Positions 1-9,686 of a stretch of 64,000 nucleotides of DNA are shown one piece after another. The stretch's first letter is position 1. Each line of letters starts with the position of its first letter. Where the stretch lies: NCBI RefSeq assembly GCF_902502825.2, contig NZ_LR723670.1, forward strand, positions 3,751,001 to 3,815,000. Reading direction: 5' to 3'. Made by a program: the position numbers and the translations under genes. The stretch comes from Pseudorhizobium flavum. GTDB taxonomy: Bacteria > Pseudomonadota > Alphaproteobacteria > Rhizobiales > Rhizobiaceae. Below the pieces are notes generated by a model. That model searched no databases and was not told the origin of the DNA. It saw nothing but the letters and a program-made list of their open reading frames with translations.

Positions 1-104
1 CTGATCTCCTTTGGTGCGGCGTCAACGGGCAGGGGCTGATCCATCTGCCCAATCAATGCGGCAAGTCCCCGACCAAGGCGGCGCTTCGAAAGATCATCAC
101 TCAT
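1..104 (-). CDS. parB: Chromosome-partitioning protein ParB, N-terminal fragment (cut by window edge)
   Basis: ParB is the CTP-dependent DNA clamp that loads at parS sites and spreads to form the origin-proximal partition complex. Only the first 34 codons are present. The ATG is at 102-104 and the peptide begins MSDDLSKRRLGRGLAALIGQ, the basic GRGLxALI N-terminal motif that contacts ParA in this family. It lies 14 nt downstream of the parA stop on the same strand, the usual parA-parB pair. The CTPase and DNA-binding domains are outside the window. Six strong parS-like sites in this window are its expected targets. Confidence 0.93.
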   Translation of the reverse strand, partial: MSDDLSKRRLGRGLAALIGQMDQPLPVDAAPKEI

Positions 105-118
105 ACTTCGTCCTTCCG

Positions 119-904
119 TTAGGCCGCTTTTCGCCGACGTTCACGCTGGATCACTTCCGACGCCAGCTGCAGATAGGCCTGGCTGCCGGCGCATTTTAGA
201 TCATATAGGATCGCAGGTTTTCCGTAGCTGGGAGCTTCGGAAACACGGACATTGCGCGGGATCAGCGTATGGTAGACCTTGTCCCCGAGATAGGTGCGGA
301 CATCGTTCACCACCTGCTGCGCCAGATTGTTCCGTGAGTCGAACATGGTGAGCACGATGCCCTGGATGTCGAGGGTGGGATTAACCGTTTGGCGAACCTG
401 GTTCACCGTCTCGAGTAGCTGGCTCAAACCCTCCAGTGCAAAGAACTCGCACTGCAGCGGAACGAGAACGGATTGCGCTGCGGCCATGGCATTCATGGTC
501 AGCAGGTTGAACGACGGCGGGCAATCGACGATGATATATGTATAAGGCATCGCGGCCGAGAGCGATCGCTTGAGCCTGAACACCCGATCAGCTTCTTGCG
601 ATATCTCCATCTCAAGCCCGAGGAGATCCATGGTCGAGGGGACGATAGAAAGGTTGGGCACAGCAGTCGGCAGGACCGTCTGTTCGACGGAATGAGTACC
701 CATCAGAAGGTCGTAGGATGACAATTCCCGATCTCTTCGATCGATTCCAAGGCCGGTACTGGCATTTCCCTGTGGGTCTAGGTCGATGATCAGCACGGTT
801 TCGCCAATGGCTGCAAGCGCCGTGGCGAGATTGATGGCAGTCGTGGTCTTGCCCACCCCACCCTTTTGGTTGGCGATTGTGATGATACGATTGCCGTTAG
901 TCAT
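119..904 (-). CDS. parA: Chromosome-partitioning ATPase ParA
   Basis: Deviant Walker-A ATPase that forms the nucleoid gradient used by ParB-parS complexes to move origins apart. The protein is 261 aa, normal for chromosomal ParA without an N-terminal HTH. The deviant Walker A (KGGVGKTT, residues 14-21, with signature Lys14) and the switch aspartates D41 and D43 (IIDLDPQGN) are visible. It is followed by parB after 14 nt and preceded by rsmG and mnmG on the same strand, the classical parAB-gid cluster near oriC. The lack of a repA-type N-terminal extension separates it from plasmid or chromid RepA. Confidence 0.96.
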   Translation of the reverse strand: MTNGNRIITIANQKGGVGKTTTAINLATALAAIGETVLIIDLDPQGNASTGLGIDRRDRELSSYDLLMGTHSVEQTVLPTAVPNLSIVPSTMDLLGLEMEISQEADRVFRLKRSLSAAMPYTYIIVDCPPSFNLLTMNAMAAAQSVLVPLQCEFFALEGLSQLLETVNQVRQTVNPTLDIQGIVLTMFDSRNNLAQQVVNDVRTYLGDKVYHTLIPRNVRVSEAPSYGKPAILYDLKCAGSQAYLQLASEVIQRERRRKAA

Positions 905-925
905 GCCGCACCTGACGAGGCTAGA

Positions 926-1540
926 TCAAACCTTTGGCCGGAGTCCGCTGATCTCGAGGATCACCGAGTCGTTCTCGACGGCACTGGGATGTATTATCAG
1001 ATCAAAGTCCCAGTCGCTACGCGCTTTCTCTACCTCGCGCTGGTAATCCCGGCCTTTATGGAAAAGGGCACGGCAAGATTTGTCGATCATCCAGGAGGAG
1101 GAGTAGCGAAGCAGTAGGTTGAGCTCCGCCAGTGCGCGGGCGGATATCATGTCGCAGTCGAGAATCTCTTTCTGAGCCTCTTCGATCCGGACGGGATGGA
1201 CAGAGCCCCGTGCCTCGCACTCCATGAGGGCCACCCGTAGGAACGCTGCCTTCTTCTGATTGCTTTCCACGAGATGCACGAAGCCCTCATTTCGCTCAGC
1301 AAGCATAATGGCCGTCACGATGCCAGGGAATCCACCGCCCGAGCCGAGATCAATCCATACGGCTGGCTGCGGATTGATCTGAAATATCTGGGCACTGTCC
1401 GCGATGTGACGGCTCCAGAGTTCTTCCAGAGTCGATGGCGCAACGAGGTTGATGCGCCTCGCCCACTTTTGGAAAAGCTCCGCGAAATGCTCTAGCCGCT
1501 GATGCGTTTCACGTGAAACAGGCCTGCCGTTGAGCAACAT
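926..1540 (-). CDS. rsmG: 16S rRNA (guanine-N7)-methyltransferase RsmG
   Basis: SAM-dependent methyltransferase that makes m7G527 in 16S rRNA (formerly GidB); loss is known to give low-level streptomycin resistance. The protein is 204 aa. The SAM-binding motif [10 protein letters not shown] is at residues 64-73. The start ATG (1538-1540) overlaps the mnmG stop by one base (TAATG), so the two genes are translationally coupled. Residues 8-11 (SRET) are encoded by a parS palindrome, so this N-terminus is partly shaped by a DNA-binding site. Confidence 0.95.
   Translation of the reverse strand: MLLNGRPVSRETHQRLEHFAELFQKWARRINLVAPSTLEELWSRHIADSAQIFQINPQPAVWIDLGSGGGFPGIVTAIMLAERNEGFVHLVESNQKKAAFLRVALMECEARGSVHPVRIEEAQKEILDCDMISARALAELNLLLRYSSSWMIDKSCRALFHKGRDYQREVEKARSDWDFDLIIHPSAVENDSVILEISGLRPKV
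1505..1520. promoter_or_regulatory. parS site (ParB-binding palindrome) inside rsmG
   Basis: The sequence CGTTTCACGTGAAACA matches the widely conserved parS consensus TGTTTCACGTGAAACA at 15 of 16 positions. It lies within the first codons of rsmG, about 0.6 kb upstream of parA and 6.5 kb from the putative origin. It is the most symmetric site in the window. Confidence 0.88.
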
Positions 1541-3408
1541 TATGATACTCGGCCCTCTTTCCCCTGCCTACGAAGATTGGCAAGCAGAAGGGCGGACGCG
1601 GCTGGAGTCATACCCTCAATTCGGGAAGCTTGCGCTAGATTGTCCGGTCTCTGGTTGGAAAGCTTTGTCTTCAACTCATTGGAGAGACCGGACAATACTT
1701 GGTAGTCAAAGTCTGGTGGTATGGACACCGCTTCGTCACGTCGAAGAGCCAGGATGTCGCTCTCCTGCCGGTCAAGATAGACCGCATAACCGGCTTCGAT
1801 CTTGAGAGCAGCCGCAGTGCGTTCCGACATCGCGTGCAGTTCCGGCCAGATCGCGCGGATCCTGTCGGGATCGATATTAGGATACGCAAGAAGGTCCATG
1901 GCCGTGCGGCGTTGTCCATCCCGGTTAAGGTTTATACCGAATCGTTCCGCTTCGTTTGGCGTCAGCGAAACACCTGTCAGCTGGCTCCGCCAATCCGCAA
2001 GATCCTTCCGGTACCTCTCAAATCGGTCCTTTCTTGCTGTCGACACCAGGCCGAGCTCGACACCCACCGGCGTAAGCCGCTCATCAGCATTATCGGCTCG
2101 CAGCGAAAGCCGGTATTCGGCGCGCGAGGTGAACATCCGATAGGGCTCGGTGACCCCTCGGCTGGTCAGATCGTCGATCATGACGCCGATATAGGAGCTG
2201 GAACGGCTGAAGGTATGCGTATCTTGGTTGCCTGCAAGACGAGCGGCATTGAGCCCCGCCACAAGCCCCTGCGCCGCAGCTTCCTCATATCCTGTGGTTC
2301 CATTGATCTGCCCGGCAAGGAAAAGCCCGGGCATCTTCCGGAGTTGCAGAGATGAAGAGAGCTCTCGAGGATCGACGTGGTCGTACTCGATGGCGTAGCC
2401 GGGCTGCAGGATCCGAGTGTGTTCGAGTCCCGGTATGCTATGGATAAATGCTTCCTGCACGTCGGCCGGCAGGGAAGTGGAAATGCCGTTGGGATAAACG
2501 ATATGGTCGTCAAGTCCCTCTGGCTCCAGGAAAATCTGATGACCGTCCCGCTCGCCGAAGCGAACGATCTTGTCTTCAATTGACGGGCAGTAACGCGGTC
2601 CCACACCCTCGATCTGCCCGGAATACATAGCCGACCGGTGTATATTTTCTTCTATGATCCGATGGGTGGCGCTGGTCGTTCGGGTGATACCGCAGGCAAT
2701 CTGCGGCGTCACTATCGCTTCCGTGAGGAACGAGAAGGGGACAGGATCCTCATCTGCCTCCTGGCGCCCGATACCGTCCCAGTCGATTGTGGTTCCATCG
2801 AGCCGGGCGGGCGTGCCGGTCTTAAGCCGACCAAGGCGTAAACCGAGTCGTTCGAGGGTTGCCGATAGCCCGACTGACGGTCCTTCCCCCATTCGCCCCG
2901 CCGGAACGCGTTCAGATCCGATATGAATGAGGCCGCGCAGGAAGGTGCCGGTTGTCAGAACGGTCGCCGCACATGCGTATCGTTGACCATCCGAGAGGAT
3001 CACGCCCGCAACTTTCCCTTCCGTGACGTCCAGGTTAAAAACATCGCCCTCGACCACATCAAGATTGACATGATCGAAAATCTCGCGTTGCATTGCTTCA
3101 CGATATAGCTTCCGATCAGCCTGTGTACGCGGTCCACGAACAGCGGGGCCCTTGCGCCGATTCAGCATGCGAAACTGGATACCGGCTGCGTCTGCGACGC
3201 GACCCATCAGGCCATCCAGCGCATCCACTTCCCGAACCAGATGGCCTTTGCCGAGGCCGCCAATAGCGGGATTACAAGACATCACGCCGATCGTATCTCG
3301 GCGATGGGTCACAAGCGCTGTCCGCGCTCCCATCCGTGCTGCGGCGCTGGCCGCCTCGCAACCGGCGTGGCCCCCGCCAATTACAATCACGTCATATCGC
3401 TTGTTCAT
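1540..3408 (-). CDS. mnmG: tRNA uridine-5-carboxymethylaminomethyl(34) synthesis enzyme MnmG (GidA)
   Basis: FAD-dependent subunit of the MnmE-MnmG complex that installs (c)mnm5 on wobble U34 of several tRNAs. The protein is 622 aa, the usual length. The FAD-binding glycine motif ([14 protein letters not shown]) is at residues 7-20. MnmG-type blocks are recognisable, such as [20 protein letters not shown] after residue 43 and a C-terminal helical region. It lies between its partner mnmE upstream and rsmG downstream on the same strand. A parS site sits in the 35-bp gap between mnmE and mnmG. Confidence 0.97.
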   Translation of the reverse strand: MNKRYDVIVIGGGHAGCEAASAAARMGARTALVTHRRDTIGVMSCNPAIGGLGKGHLVREVDALDGLMGRVADAAGIQFRMLNRRKGPAVRGPRTQADRKLYREAMQREIFDHVNLDVVEGDVFNLDVTEGKVAGVILSDGQRYACAATVLTTGTFLRGLIHIGSERVPAGRMGEGPSVGLSATLERLGLRLGRLKTGTPARLDGTTIDWDGIGRQEADEDPVPFSFLTEAIVTPQIACGITRTTSATHRIIEENIHRSAMYSGQIEGVGPRYCPSIEDKIVRFGERDGHQIFLEPEGLDDHIVYPNGISTSLPADVQEAFIHSIPGLEHTRILQPGYAIEYDHVDPRELSSSLQLRKMPGLFLAGQINGTTGYEEAAAQGLVAGLNAARLAGNQDTHTFSRSSSYIGVMIDDLTSRGVTEPYRMFTSRAEYRLSLRADNADERLTPVGVELGLVSTARKDRFERYRKDLADWRSQLTGVSLTPNEAERFGINLNRDGQRRTAMDLLAYPNIDPDRIRAIWPELHAMSERTAAALKIEAGYAVYLDRQESDILALRRDEAVSIPPDFDYQVLSGLSNELKTKLSNQRPDNLAQASRIEGMTPAASALLLANLRRQGKEGRVS

Positions 3409-3425
3409 GGTCCACCTGCGGTGAG

Positions 3426-3441
3426 TGTTTCACGTGAATCA
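3426..3441. promoter_or_regulatory. parS site between mnmE and mnmG
   Basis: The sequence TGTTTCACGTGAATCA matches the parS consensus at 15 of 16 positions. The only change, A to T in the right arm, is the same asymmetric variant seen at four other sites in this window. It occupies about half of the 35-bp gap between mnmE and mnmG. Confidence 0.85.
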
Positions 3442-3443
3442 CG

Positions 3444-4745
3444 TTACTTGCCGATACAAAACTGTGAAAATATGACGTCGAGTAGCTGCTCCACGTCCAC
3501 CTGGCCCGTAATCCGCCCCAAAGCGGTCGCTGCTCGCCGCAGATGCTCTGCTCGCAGCTCCAGCTCAGTTTCCTTTAGCGCTGATCGGAGATGAAGGGAA
3601 GTATCTCGCAGCAACGCTATCTGTCGACCGCACATCGGTGCAACCGAGCCGTCCCAAGCGGACTGAATCCGGCTAATTATAGCTTTACGAAGTAATCCGA
3701 CTCCTTCACCCGTCACGGTTGACAGGCATATGTCATAGCTAGGCGCGCGCCGGTGAATGTCGAGCTTTGTCCCGACACGGAGCGCATGCGGCGACAGAGG
3801 AGCCTGCAAAGATTCCCAACCGATTTCCTCAAGGTACAGAACCAGATCAGCCGTGTCGATCAACTGCCGCGCTCGGCGGATGCCCTCTTGCTCGATTACG
3901 TCCGAGGATTCGCGGATACCGGCCGTATCAAACACGCGCACCAGATATCCCTCGAGATCAAGATCAATGTGCAACACATCGCGGGTGGTTCCCGCCAAAC
4001 CGGTGACGATCGCCACGTCTCGCTGCGCCAGGTAGTTCAGCAGGCTCGATTTTCCCGAGTTCGGCGGCCCGACGATCGCGACCTTGAAACCATTGCGAAC
4101 AATCTCCCCGCCTTTTGCCGATTCCAGATGCTTCTCCAATTCAGTGTGAACTGCGGCGATGTCCGCCGTGACGCGTTCTCCAACGGAACCGGGTACGTCG
4201 TCTTCGTCGGCGAAATCGAGTTCTGCTTCGATCATTGCCCGTGCATGGGTCAGCCTGAGGGTCCAGTCCTCATACAGATGAGACTGCCGACCGAAGCTCT
4301 GTTCCACCGCGAGGCGACGTTGCATCTCGGTCTCTGCCGCGATTAGTTCCGCCAGGCCTTCCGCCTCTACCAGGTCTAGACGCCCGTTCTCGAAGGCCCG
4401 TCGCGAAAACTCACCCGCTTCCGCCAACCTCAAGCCGGGTAACGCCGCAAGTTGCGAGCATACAGCGTTTACCACAGCTCTGCTTCCATGCAGTTGGAGT
4501 TCGACGACGTCCTCGCCGGTGAAGGAATGCGGTGCTGGAAAGGTCAAGACAAGCGCTTCGTCGATCAGTTGCTCTTCCCGGTCCAGTATCTTTCGAAGTG
4601 CCGCCTTGCGTGGGGGAGGTTGTGTCCCTCTCGTCAACTGCATCAATGCGGGGAACGCCGCCGGGCCGCTGATACGCAGGACAGCGACGCCGGCTGGCAA
4701 GCTACCGCTGGAAAGCGCGAAGATCGTATCTGTCGTGACACTCAT
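3444..4745 (-). CDS. mnmE: tRNA modification GTPase MnmE (TrmE)
   Basis: GTPase partner of MnmG in wobble-uridine modification. The protein is 433 aa. An N-terminal formyl-THF-binding domain (about 1-118) is followed by helices with an inserted G domain: P-loop GPPNSGKS at 226-233, TTRD at 253-256 and DTAG at 273-276. The C-terminal FCIGK box (429-433), which carries the Cys required for modification, is intact. The G4 motif reads TKLD (326-329) rather than the usual NKxD. It is likely cotranscribed with mnmG and rsmG. Confidence 0.97.
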   Translation of the reverse strand: MSVTTDTIFALSSGSLPAGVAVLRISGPAAFPALMQLTRGTQPPPRKAALRKILDREEQLIDEALVLTFPAPHSFTGEDVVELQLHGSRAVVNAVCSQLAALPGLRLAEAGEFSRRAFENGRLDLVEAEGLAELIAAETEMQRRLAVEQSFGRQSHLYEDWTLRLTHARAMIEAELDFADEDDVPGSVGERVTADIAAVHTELEKHLESAKGGEIVRNGFKVAIVGPPNSGKSSLLNYLAQRDVAIVTGLAGTTRDVLHIDLDLEGYLVRVFDTAGIRESSDVIEQEGIRRARQLIDTADLVLYLEEIGWESLQAPLSPHALRVGTKLDIHRRAPSYDICLSTVTGEGVGLLRKAIISRIQSAWDGSVAPMCGRQIALLRDTSLHLRSALKETELELRAEHLRRAATALGRITGQVDVEQLLDVIFSQFCIGK

Positions 4746-4768
4746 CCTGGCTGCCTCGACCGGAAAGC

Positions 4769-4795
4769 CAAAAGCGCCCGGCCGGGCCGAGCGCT
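4769..4795 (-). terminator. Candidate intrinsic terminator downstream of rho
   Basis: Read on the minus strand, a GC-rich hairpin with AAGCGC/GCGCTT outer arms ends in a short T run (TTTT). It sits in the 75-bp gap between the rho stop and the mnmE start. The stem has one C-A mismatch. It would separate rho transcription from mnmE. Confidence 0.55.
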
Positions 4796-4820
4796 TCGTA
4801 AGCGTGAATCCGGCTAAAGA

Positions 4821-6086
4821 TTAGGTGTTCATCGAGTCGAAGAAATCGCCGTTGTTCTTCGTCTGCTTCAGCTTGTCGATAAGGAACTCGATCGCATCGG
4901 TGGTCCCCATGGGCGCAAGGATGCGGCGAAGCACGAAGATCTTCTGCAGGTCCTGGCGCGGCACGAGGAGGTCTTCCTTGCGTGTACCGGACTTGAGAAT
5001 GTCCATGGCAGGGAAGATGCGCTTGTCGGCAACCTTGCGGTCCAGGACGATTTCGGAGTTGCCGGTTCCCTTGAACTCTTCGAAGATGACTTCGTCCATA
5101 CGGCTGCCGGTGTCGATCAGCGCCGTCGCGATGATCGTCAGCGATCCACCTTCCTCAATGTTACGGGCGGCACCGAAGAAACGCTTCGGGCGCTGCAGCG
5201 CGTTGGCGTCGACACCACCGGTCAGCACCTTGCCGGATGACGGTACAACGGTGTTGTAGGCCCGGCCGAGACGGGTGATTGAATCCAGCAGGATGACGAC
5301 GTCGCGTCCGTGTTCCACAAGGCGCTTTGCCTTCTCGATTACCATTTCGGCAACCTGGACGTGGCGCACGGCCGGCTCATCGAAGGTGGAGGAGACAACC
5401 TCGCCCCGGACCGATCTCTGCATGTCCGTCACTTCTTCCGGACGCTCGTCGATGAGGAGGACGATCAGATAGCATTCCGGATGGTTGGCGGTGATGGAAT
5501 GCGCAATGTTCTGCAACAGCACCGTCTTGCCCGTTCGTGGCGGGGCAACGATCAGGCCGCGCTGACCCTTGCCGAGCGGGGCTACGAGATCGATCACACG
5601 CGCCGACAGATCCTTTGATGTCGGGACATCGAGTTCCATCTTGAACCGCTCATTGGGATAGAGCGGTGTCAGGTTGTCGAAGTGGACCTTGTGACGGATC
5701 TTCTCCGGATCGTCGAAATTGATCGTGTTGACCTTCAGAAGCGCGAAATATCGCTCGCCCTCCTTCGGACCGCGGATCGGCCCTTCGACAGTATCGCCCG
5801 TCTTCAGCGAAAACCGGCGGATCTGGGAGGGTGAAATGTAGATGTCATCCGGGCCAGGAAGGTAGTTGGCGTTCGCGGAGCGAAGGAAGCCGAAGCCATC
5901 CTGCAGGACTTCCACCACGCCTTCGCCGATGATTTCCACATCCTGGCTGGCCAGAACCTTCAGGATCGCGAACATCAGCTCCTGCTTGCGCATCGTGCTG
6001 GCGTTCTCGACCTCGAGCGATTCGGCAAAGGTCAGCAGGTCGGTGGGCGACTTGCTCTTGAGTTCTTGAAGCTTCATTTCAGCCAT
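4821..6086 (-). CDS. rho: Transcription termination factor Rho
   Basis: Hexameric RNA-dependent ATPase and helicase that ends transcription. The protein is 421 aa. The N-terminal RNA-binding cold-shock-like domain is visible around residues 50-125 (DGFGFLRS and [12 protein letters not shown]). The Walker A motif APPRTGKT is at 181-188, followed by [13 protein letters not shown] of the RecA-like motor. It is followed by its own hairpin terminator candidate. The 175 bp upstream, before hemJ, show no gene and probably hold the rho leader and promoter. Confidence 0.98.
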   Translation of the reverse strand: MAEMKLQELKSKSPTDLLTFAESLEVENASTMRKQELMFAILKVLASQDVEIIGEGVVEVLQDGFGFLRSANANYLPGPDDIYISPSQIRRFSLKTGDTVEGPIRGPKEGERYFALLKVNTINFDDPEKIRHKVHFDNLTPLYPNERFKMELDVPTSKDLSARVIDLVAPLGKGQRGLIVAPPRTGKTVLLQNIAHSITANHPECYLIVLLIDERPEEVTDMQRSVRGEVVSSTFDEPAVRHVQVAEMVIEKAKRLVEHGRDVVILLDSITRLGRAYNTVVPSSGKVLTGGVDANALQRPKRFFGAARNIEEGGSLTIIATALIDTGSRMDEVIFEEFKGTGNSEIVLDRKVADKRIFPAMDILKSGTRKEDLLVPRQDLQKIFVLRRILAPMGTTDAIEFLIDKLKQTKNNGDFFDSMNT

Positions 6087-6261
6087 GAAGGGACCACGTT
6101 AAAGGCGATGAGGGAAAAGGGCGTGCCGGTGAAAATCTCGCCGCGGAGGTTTCCGGGGAGGAGTGGGATTGCAAGCATGCCACGAGATGAGATGGCAGGA
6201 AAATAGCGAGTCATGCCGGCCCTCGCAAGGGGAAACGTGCAGGTAGCGGCAGAAACCGCAC

Positions 6262-6807
6262 TCAGAAGGGCTTGACCACGACCAAGATGACGATCGCGAT
6301 CATCAACAGGGTGGGCGCCTCGTTCATCATTCGCCAGTAACGAGCAGTCCGACGTGGCCCATCGGCTCCGAAAGCCCGCACCGCCCGGCTGAACATGACG
6401 TGCACCACCGTCAGGAGAACCACCAGCGCGATCTTGGCGTGCAGCCAACCTCCCTGGAAGGCAAAGCTCTCCCAGGCGAGGTAGAGGCCCAGCAGCCAGG
6501 TGATCATCATCGCCGGGTTCATGATCACCTTCAGCAGGCGACGCTCCATCACCTTGAAGGTTTCCGACTGGACGGAACCCACTTCGGCGTCCGTATGGTA
6601 GATGAACAGCCGCGGAAGGTAGAACAGGCCTGCCATCCACGAGATCACCGCAATGATGTGCAGGGCTTTCATCCAGAGCCCGAAACTGTCCGGCTGAAAA
6701 ACATAAAGGACTGCGATCAGCGCGACGAAGACGCCGATCGCGACAAAAGCTTTCCGTGACGCTCTCCGTCCGGCAGCTTCACTCGTTTGCCGATGCACAT
6801 CCATCAT
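6262..6807 (-). CDS. hemJ: Protoporphyrinogen oxidase HemJ
   Basis: Membrane protein of the HemJ (UPF0093) family, the oxygen-independent protoporphyrinogen IX oxidase found in many alphaproteobacteria. The 181-aa sequence has about four to five hydrophobic segments, for example 21-41 ([17 protein letters not shown]), the [20 protein letters not shown] segment typical of the family, and a C-terminal helix. Its start overlaps the hemE stop by 4 nt (ATGA), so it is coupled to the preceding haem gene. Confidence 0.92.
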   Translation of the reverse strand: MMDVHRQTSEAAGRRASRKAFVAIGVFVALIAVLYVFQPDSFGLWMKALHIIAVISWMAGLFYLPRLFIYHTDAEVGSVQSETFKVMERRLLKVIMNPAMMITWLLGLYLAWESFAFQGGWLHAKIALVVLLTVVHVMFSRAVRAFGADGPRRTARYWRMMNEAPTLLMIAIVILVVVKPF

Positions 6808-7838
6808 GGCATGTATCCGCGGACCCGACGGACCAGATCGCTTACATGCGCAGGATCCGCTTCCGGCGTAATTCCGTGGCCGAGATTGAAAATCAGCGGT
6901 CCATTTCCGAGTGCCTGTAGGATAGCATCGATACCCTCTTCAAGGGCCTGCCCCCCCGCGACAACCCGCATCGGATCTAGATTTCCCTGTATGGGACCAT
7001 CCTTCTGCAACTCCGCGGCAAAGGAGAGGGGAACGCTCCAATCAAGACCAATGGCATTCGCATCGGTATCCTGGCGATAAGACCTCAAGTTCATGCCCGC
7101 GCCTTTGGCGAAGGCAATGATCCTCGCCCCAGGACGCGCTGCTCGCACCGTCCGGATCATGCGCGCCACCGGCCGAACTGCATAGGCCTTAAACTCACGC
7201 TCACCGAGAACTCCCGCCCACGAGTCGAAGATCTGCACCGCATCCGCACCGGCATCGATCTGCGCGATCAGGTACTCCGCCGAAACATCGGCAAGAAAAT
7301 CCAGAAGCCGCAGAAACACGTCCGGATTGCGATAGGCGAATAGCCGCGCTGGCGCCTGGTCTGGAGTGCCGTGGCCCGCGATCATGTAGGTCGCCACCGT
7401 CCATGGCGCACCACAAAAACCCAGAAGCGTCGTCTCCTCCGACAGCTCGCGGCGAAGGCGGCGGACGGTTTCAAGCACAGGGGCAAGATGCGAGAGCACA
7501 CCCTCCGCATTCAGCTTCTCGATGCCTGCAACATTGATTGGGTCCATTTGCGGCCCCTCACCCTGCACAAAGCGGACATTGCGGTTCAAGGCATCCGGAA
7601 TGACGAGGATGTCTGAAAACAGGATTGCTGCGTCGAAACCATATCTGCGGATCGGCTGCAGGGTTACCTCGACCGCATAGTCCGGAGAATAACAGAGATC
7701 CAGAAAGCTTCCGGCCTTCGCTCTCGTTTCCCGGTATTCGGGGAGGTAACGGCCTGCCTGCCTCATAAGCCAGATCGGAGGAGGCGTGACCGTTTTGCCT
7801 TCCAGCACGTCGACAATCTTCCGGGATGGGCCGGGCAC
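6804..7838 (-). CDS. hemE: Uroporphyrinogen decarboxylase HemE
   Basis: Converts uroporphyrinogen III to coproporphyrinogen III in haem synthesis. The protein is 344 aa. The family N-terminal signature [17 protein letters not shown] and the [13 protein letters not shown] block are clear. The start is a GTG at 7836-7838. Another family hallmark is genomic: in Caulobacter and relatives the chromosome origin is located directly upstream of hemE, and here the DnaA-box-rich gap begins at its start codon. Confidence 0.97.
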   Translation of the reverse strand: MPGPSRKIVDVLEGKTVTPPPIWLMRQAGRYLPEYRETRAKAGSFLDLCYSPDYAVEVTLQPIRRYGFDAAILFSDILVIPDALNRNVRFVQGEGPQMDPINVAGIEKLNAEGVLSHLAPVLETVRRLRRELSEETTLLGFCGAPWTVATYMIAGHGTPDQAPARLFAYRNPDVFLRLLDFLADVSAEYLIAQIDAGADAVQIFDSWAGVLGEREFKAYAVRPVARMIRTVRAARPGARIIAFAKGAGMNLRSYRQDTDANAIGLDWSVPLSFAAELQKDGPIQGNLDPMRVVAGGQALEEGIDAILQALGNGPLIFNLGHGITPEADPAHVSDLVRRVRGYMP

Positions 7839-8236
7839 GTGTTTCTCCTAAAATAGATAAAGATCTTTATAGGGTTTCTATTTCTTAGAGTCGGTGGGTA
7901 TCAAGGATTAAACGTCATCCACCATTGCCGCGACGATCCGCCGCCCATATACGATCGCGTGAAGAGACTTGTCCACGTTAGCCACCGGGGCGTGGATGAA
8001 CGGATTCGTGATATGAAATCAGGATGATGCTGATCTCGCAGGATGTCCTTTGCTGTGGAAAACCTGTTGACTTTCTTCATCGAACCGGGGCTTGTCCACA
8101 CTCCTAACAGGCAGCCGCAGACGTTCTTCGTACTCAATCGAGGTGTGGATAAAGCGGAGGTTATCCCGCGCCTCGGGCTCCGCCTGGCTGAACCCCACCC
8201 GCTCTCCCGGTTTATCAACAGAGGGACCAGAACAGC
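7839..8236. other. Putative chromosomal replication origin (oriC)
   Basis: This 398-bp gap between divergent hemE and PPSR holds no plausible gene. An AT-rich stretch (about 7848-7887) lies at the hemE side. DnaA boxes (TTATCCACA) follow: a perfect reverse copy TGTGGATAA at 8144-8152, one-mismatch copies at 8054-8062 (reverse), 8092-8100 and 8212-8220, and a two-mismatch copy at 7969-7977. A GANTC (CcrM-type) site is at 7888-7892 beside the AT-rich part. Genes on both sides point outward from here, and parS sites flank it. The hemE-adjacent location is the known alphaproteobacterial origin position. The exact unwinding site is not determined. Confidence 0.82.
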
Positions 8237-9058
8237 GTGGAGAACCGCAAAAACTACTTTCATCTGCACCTGATTTCTGACTCGACGGGGGAGACTCTGA
8301 TGTCGGCGGGCAGGGCGGTCTCGGCGCAATTTCAGGCCTATGCGGCCATCGAGCACATCTACCCGCTGGTCAGAAGCCGCCGCCAGCTCGCATCCGTATT
8401 GGAATCGATCGACCGCGAACCCGGCATCGTTCTCTACACAATCGTGGACGAGGAACTCGCCCGCCTACTCGACCTCCGCTGCCGCGATCTCGGCACCCCG
8501 TGTGTCAATCTGCTCGAACCGGTAATGACGACCTTCCAGACCTATCTCGGCTCCCCCTCCCGTCGGCGGGTCGGCGCTCAACATGCACTTGACGCCGATT
8601 ATTTTGCTCGGATGGAAGCGTTGAACTTCACCATGGATCACGATGATGGCCAGTTGCCGGAGGATTATGATCAGGCAGACGTGGTGCTGATCGGCATAAG
8701 CCGGACGTCGAAGACGCCCACAAGTATCTATCTCGCCAATCGCGGCATCAAGACAGCGAACCTGCCTGTCGTCCTCGGCATGGAGCTTCCGGACAGCTTG
8801 CTTAAGGCAACGCGACCACTGATCGTCGGCCTCATCGCAACGTCCGACCGCATTGCTCAGGTGCGTGAGAACCGCGAGCTCGGTGTGACCCAGGGCTTCG
8901 ATCGTCGGGACTACACGGATCGGGCCAATATCCAGGAGGAGCTGAAATATGCCCGCAGCCTTTGCGCCCGCCACGGATGGCCGTTGATCGACGTCACCCG
9001 GCGATCGATAGAAGAGACAGCGGCGGCTATCGTTGCGTTGCGACCCCGCCTCAGGTAA
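8237..9058 (+). CDS. Pyruvate,phosphate dikinase/PEP synthase regulatory protein (PPSR, DUF299)
   Basis: Bifunctional ADP-dependent kinase and Pi-dependent pyrophosphorylase that switches PPDK or PEP synthase off and on. The protein is 273 aa with a GTG start at 8237. The family P-loop [11 protein letters not shown] spans about residues 153-163. The C-terminal IEETAA motif ([10 protein letters not shown]) is visible. In rhizobia the expected target is PpdK, not PEP synthase; that is inference since neither target is in the window. First gene right of oriC and start of the maf-aroE-coaE-dnaQ run. Confidence 0.9.
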   Translation: MENRKNYFHLHLISDSTGETLMSAGRAVSAQFQAYAAIEHIYPLVRSRRQLASVLESIDREPGIVLYTIVDEELARLLDLRCRDLGTPCVNLLEPVMTTFQTYLGSPSRRRVGAQHALDADYFARMEALNFTMDHDDGQLPEDYDQADVVLIGISRTSKTPTSIYLANRGIKTANLPVVLGMELPDSLLKATRPLIVGLIATSDRIAQVRENRELGVTQGFDRRDYTDRANIQEELKYARSLCARHGWPLIDVTRRSIEETAAAIVALRPRLR

Positions 9059-9089
9059 GCGAAACGAACGATACCCGGACCCCTCTTCC

Positions 9090-9686
9090 ATGACGTCTCT
9101 CATTCTCGCCTCGGCCAGCCCCTTTCGCCGCATGCTGCTGCAAAATGCCGGGCTTGCATTCGATGCTCACGCGGCAACCATTGATGAGCGAGCCATTGAA
9201 GAGCGTCTGCAGGAGATACATGCTACCCCGGAACATGTCGCTGTGGAGCTTGCAAAGGCCAAGGCGCTCGATGTTAGCCGCCATTTCCCGGGGATGCTGG
9301 TCCTGGGCAGCGACCAGACCATGTCGCTGGGAGAGCGCGTTTTCCATAAACCCGCCGACCTTGACGAAGCCCGCCGCCACATCGCCACCCTTGCGGGAAA
9401 GACCCATAGGCTGAACAGCGGTATTGCGTTGGTTCAGGACGGAGTGGTGCTCTGGGAGCACGTCTCTAGCGCAGACATGACGGTCCGCCCCCTGAGCGAA
9501 GCATTCATCGAACGTTACGTCGAGCGGTGCGGCGAGAAGCTCCTGTCGAGTGTCGGGGCATACCAACTCGAGGGGGAGGGTATTCATCTCTTTTCGGCAA
9601 TCGACGGCGACTACTTCACAATCCTAGGGCTTCCCATGTTGCCCCTCCTCGCAAAGCTGCGGGAACTTGGAGCCATCGATGGCTGA
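9090..9686 (+). CDS. maf: Maf-family nucleotide pyrophosphatase
   Basis: House-cleaning nucleoside-triphosphate pyrophosphatase of the Maf/YhdE/YceF family. The 198-aa protein begins [17 protein letters not shown], the S-x-x-R-R substrate signature. [11 protein letters not shown] carries the catalytic acidic residue, and a [12 protein letters not shown] block is also present. I chose ATG 9090 over an in-frame upstream start because homologues begin just before the LASAS motif. It overlaps aroE by 8 nt. The exact nucleotide preference cannot be told from sequence alone. Confidence 0.92.
   Translation: MTSLILASASPFRRMLLQNAGLAFDAHAATIDERAIEERLQEIHATPEHVAVELAKAKALDVSRHFPGMLVLGSDQTMSLGERVFHKPADLDEARRHIATLAGKTHRLNSGIALVQDGVVLWEHVSSADMTVRPLSEAFIERYVERCGEKLLSSVGAYQLEGEGIHLFSAIDGDYFTILGLPMLPLLAKLRELGAIDG

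Noticed and set aside
7831..7846. CACGTGTTTC at the hemE start as a parS site
   Set aside because: Arms are not complementary in the parS pattern.
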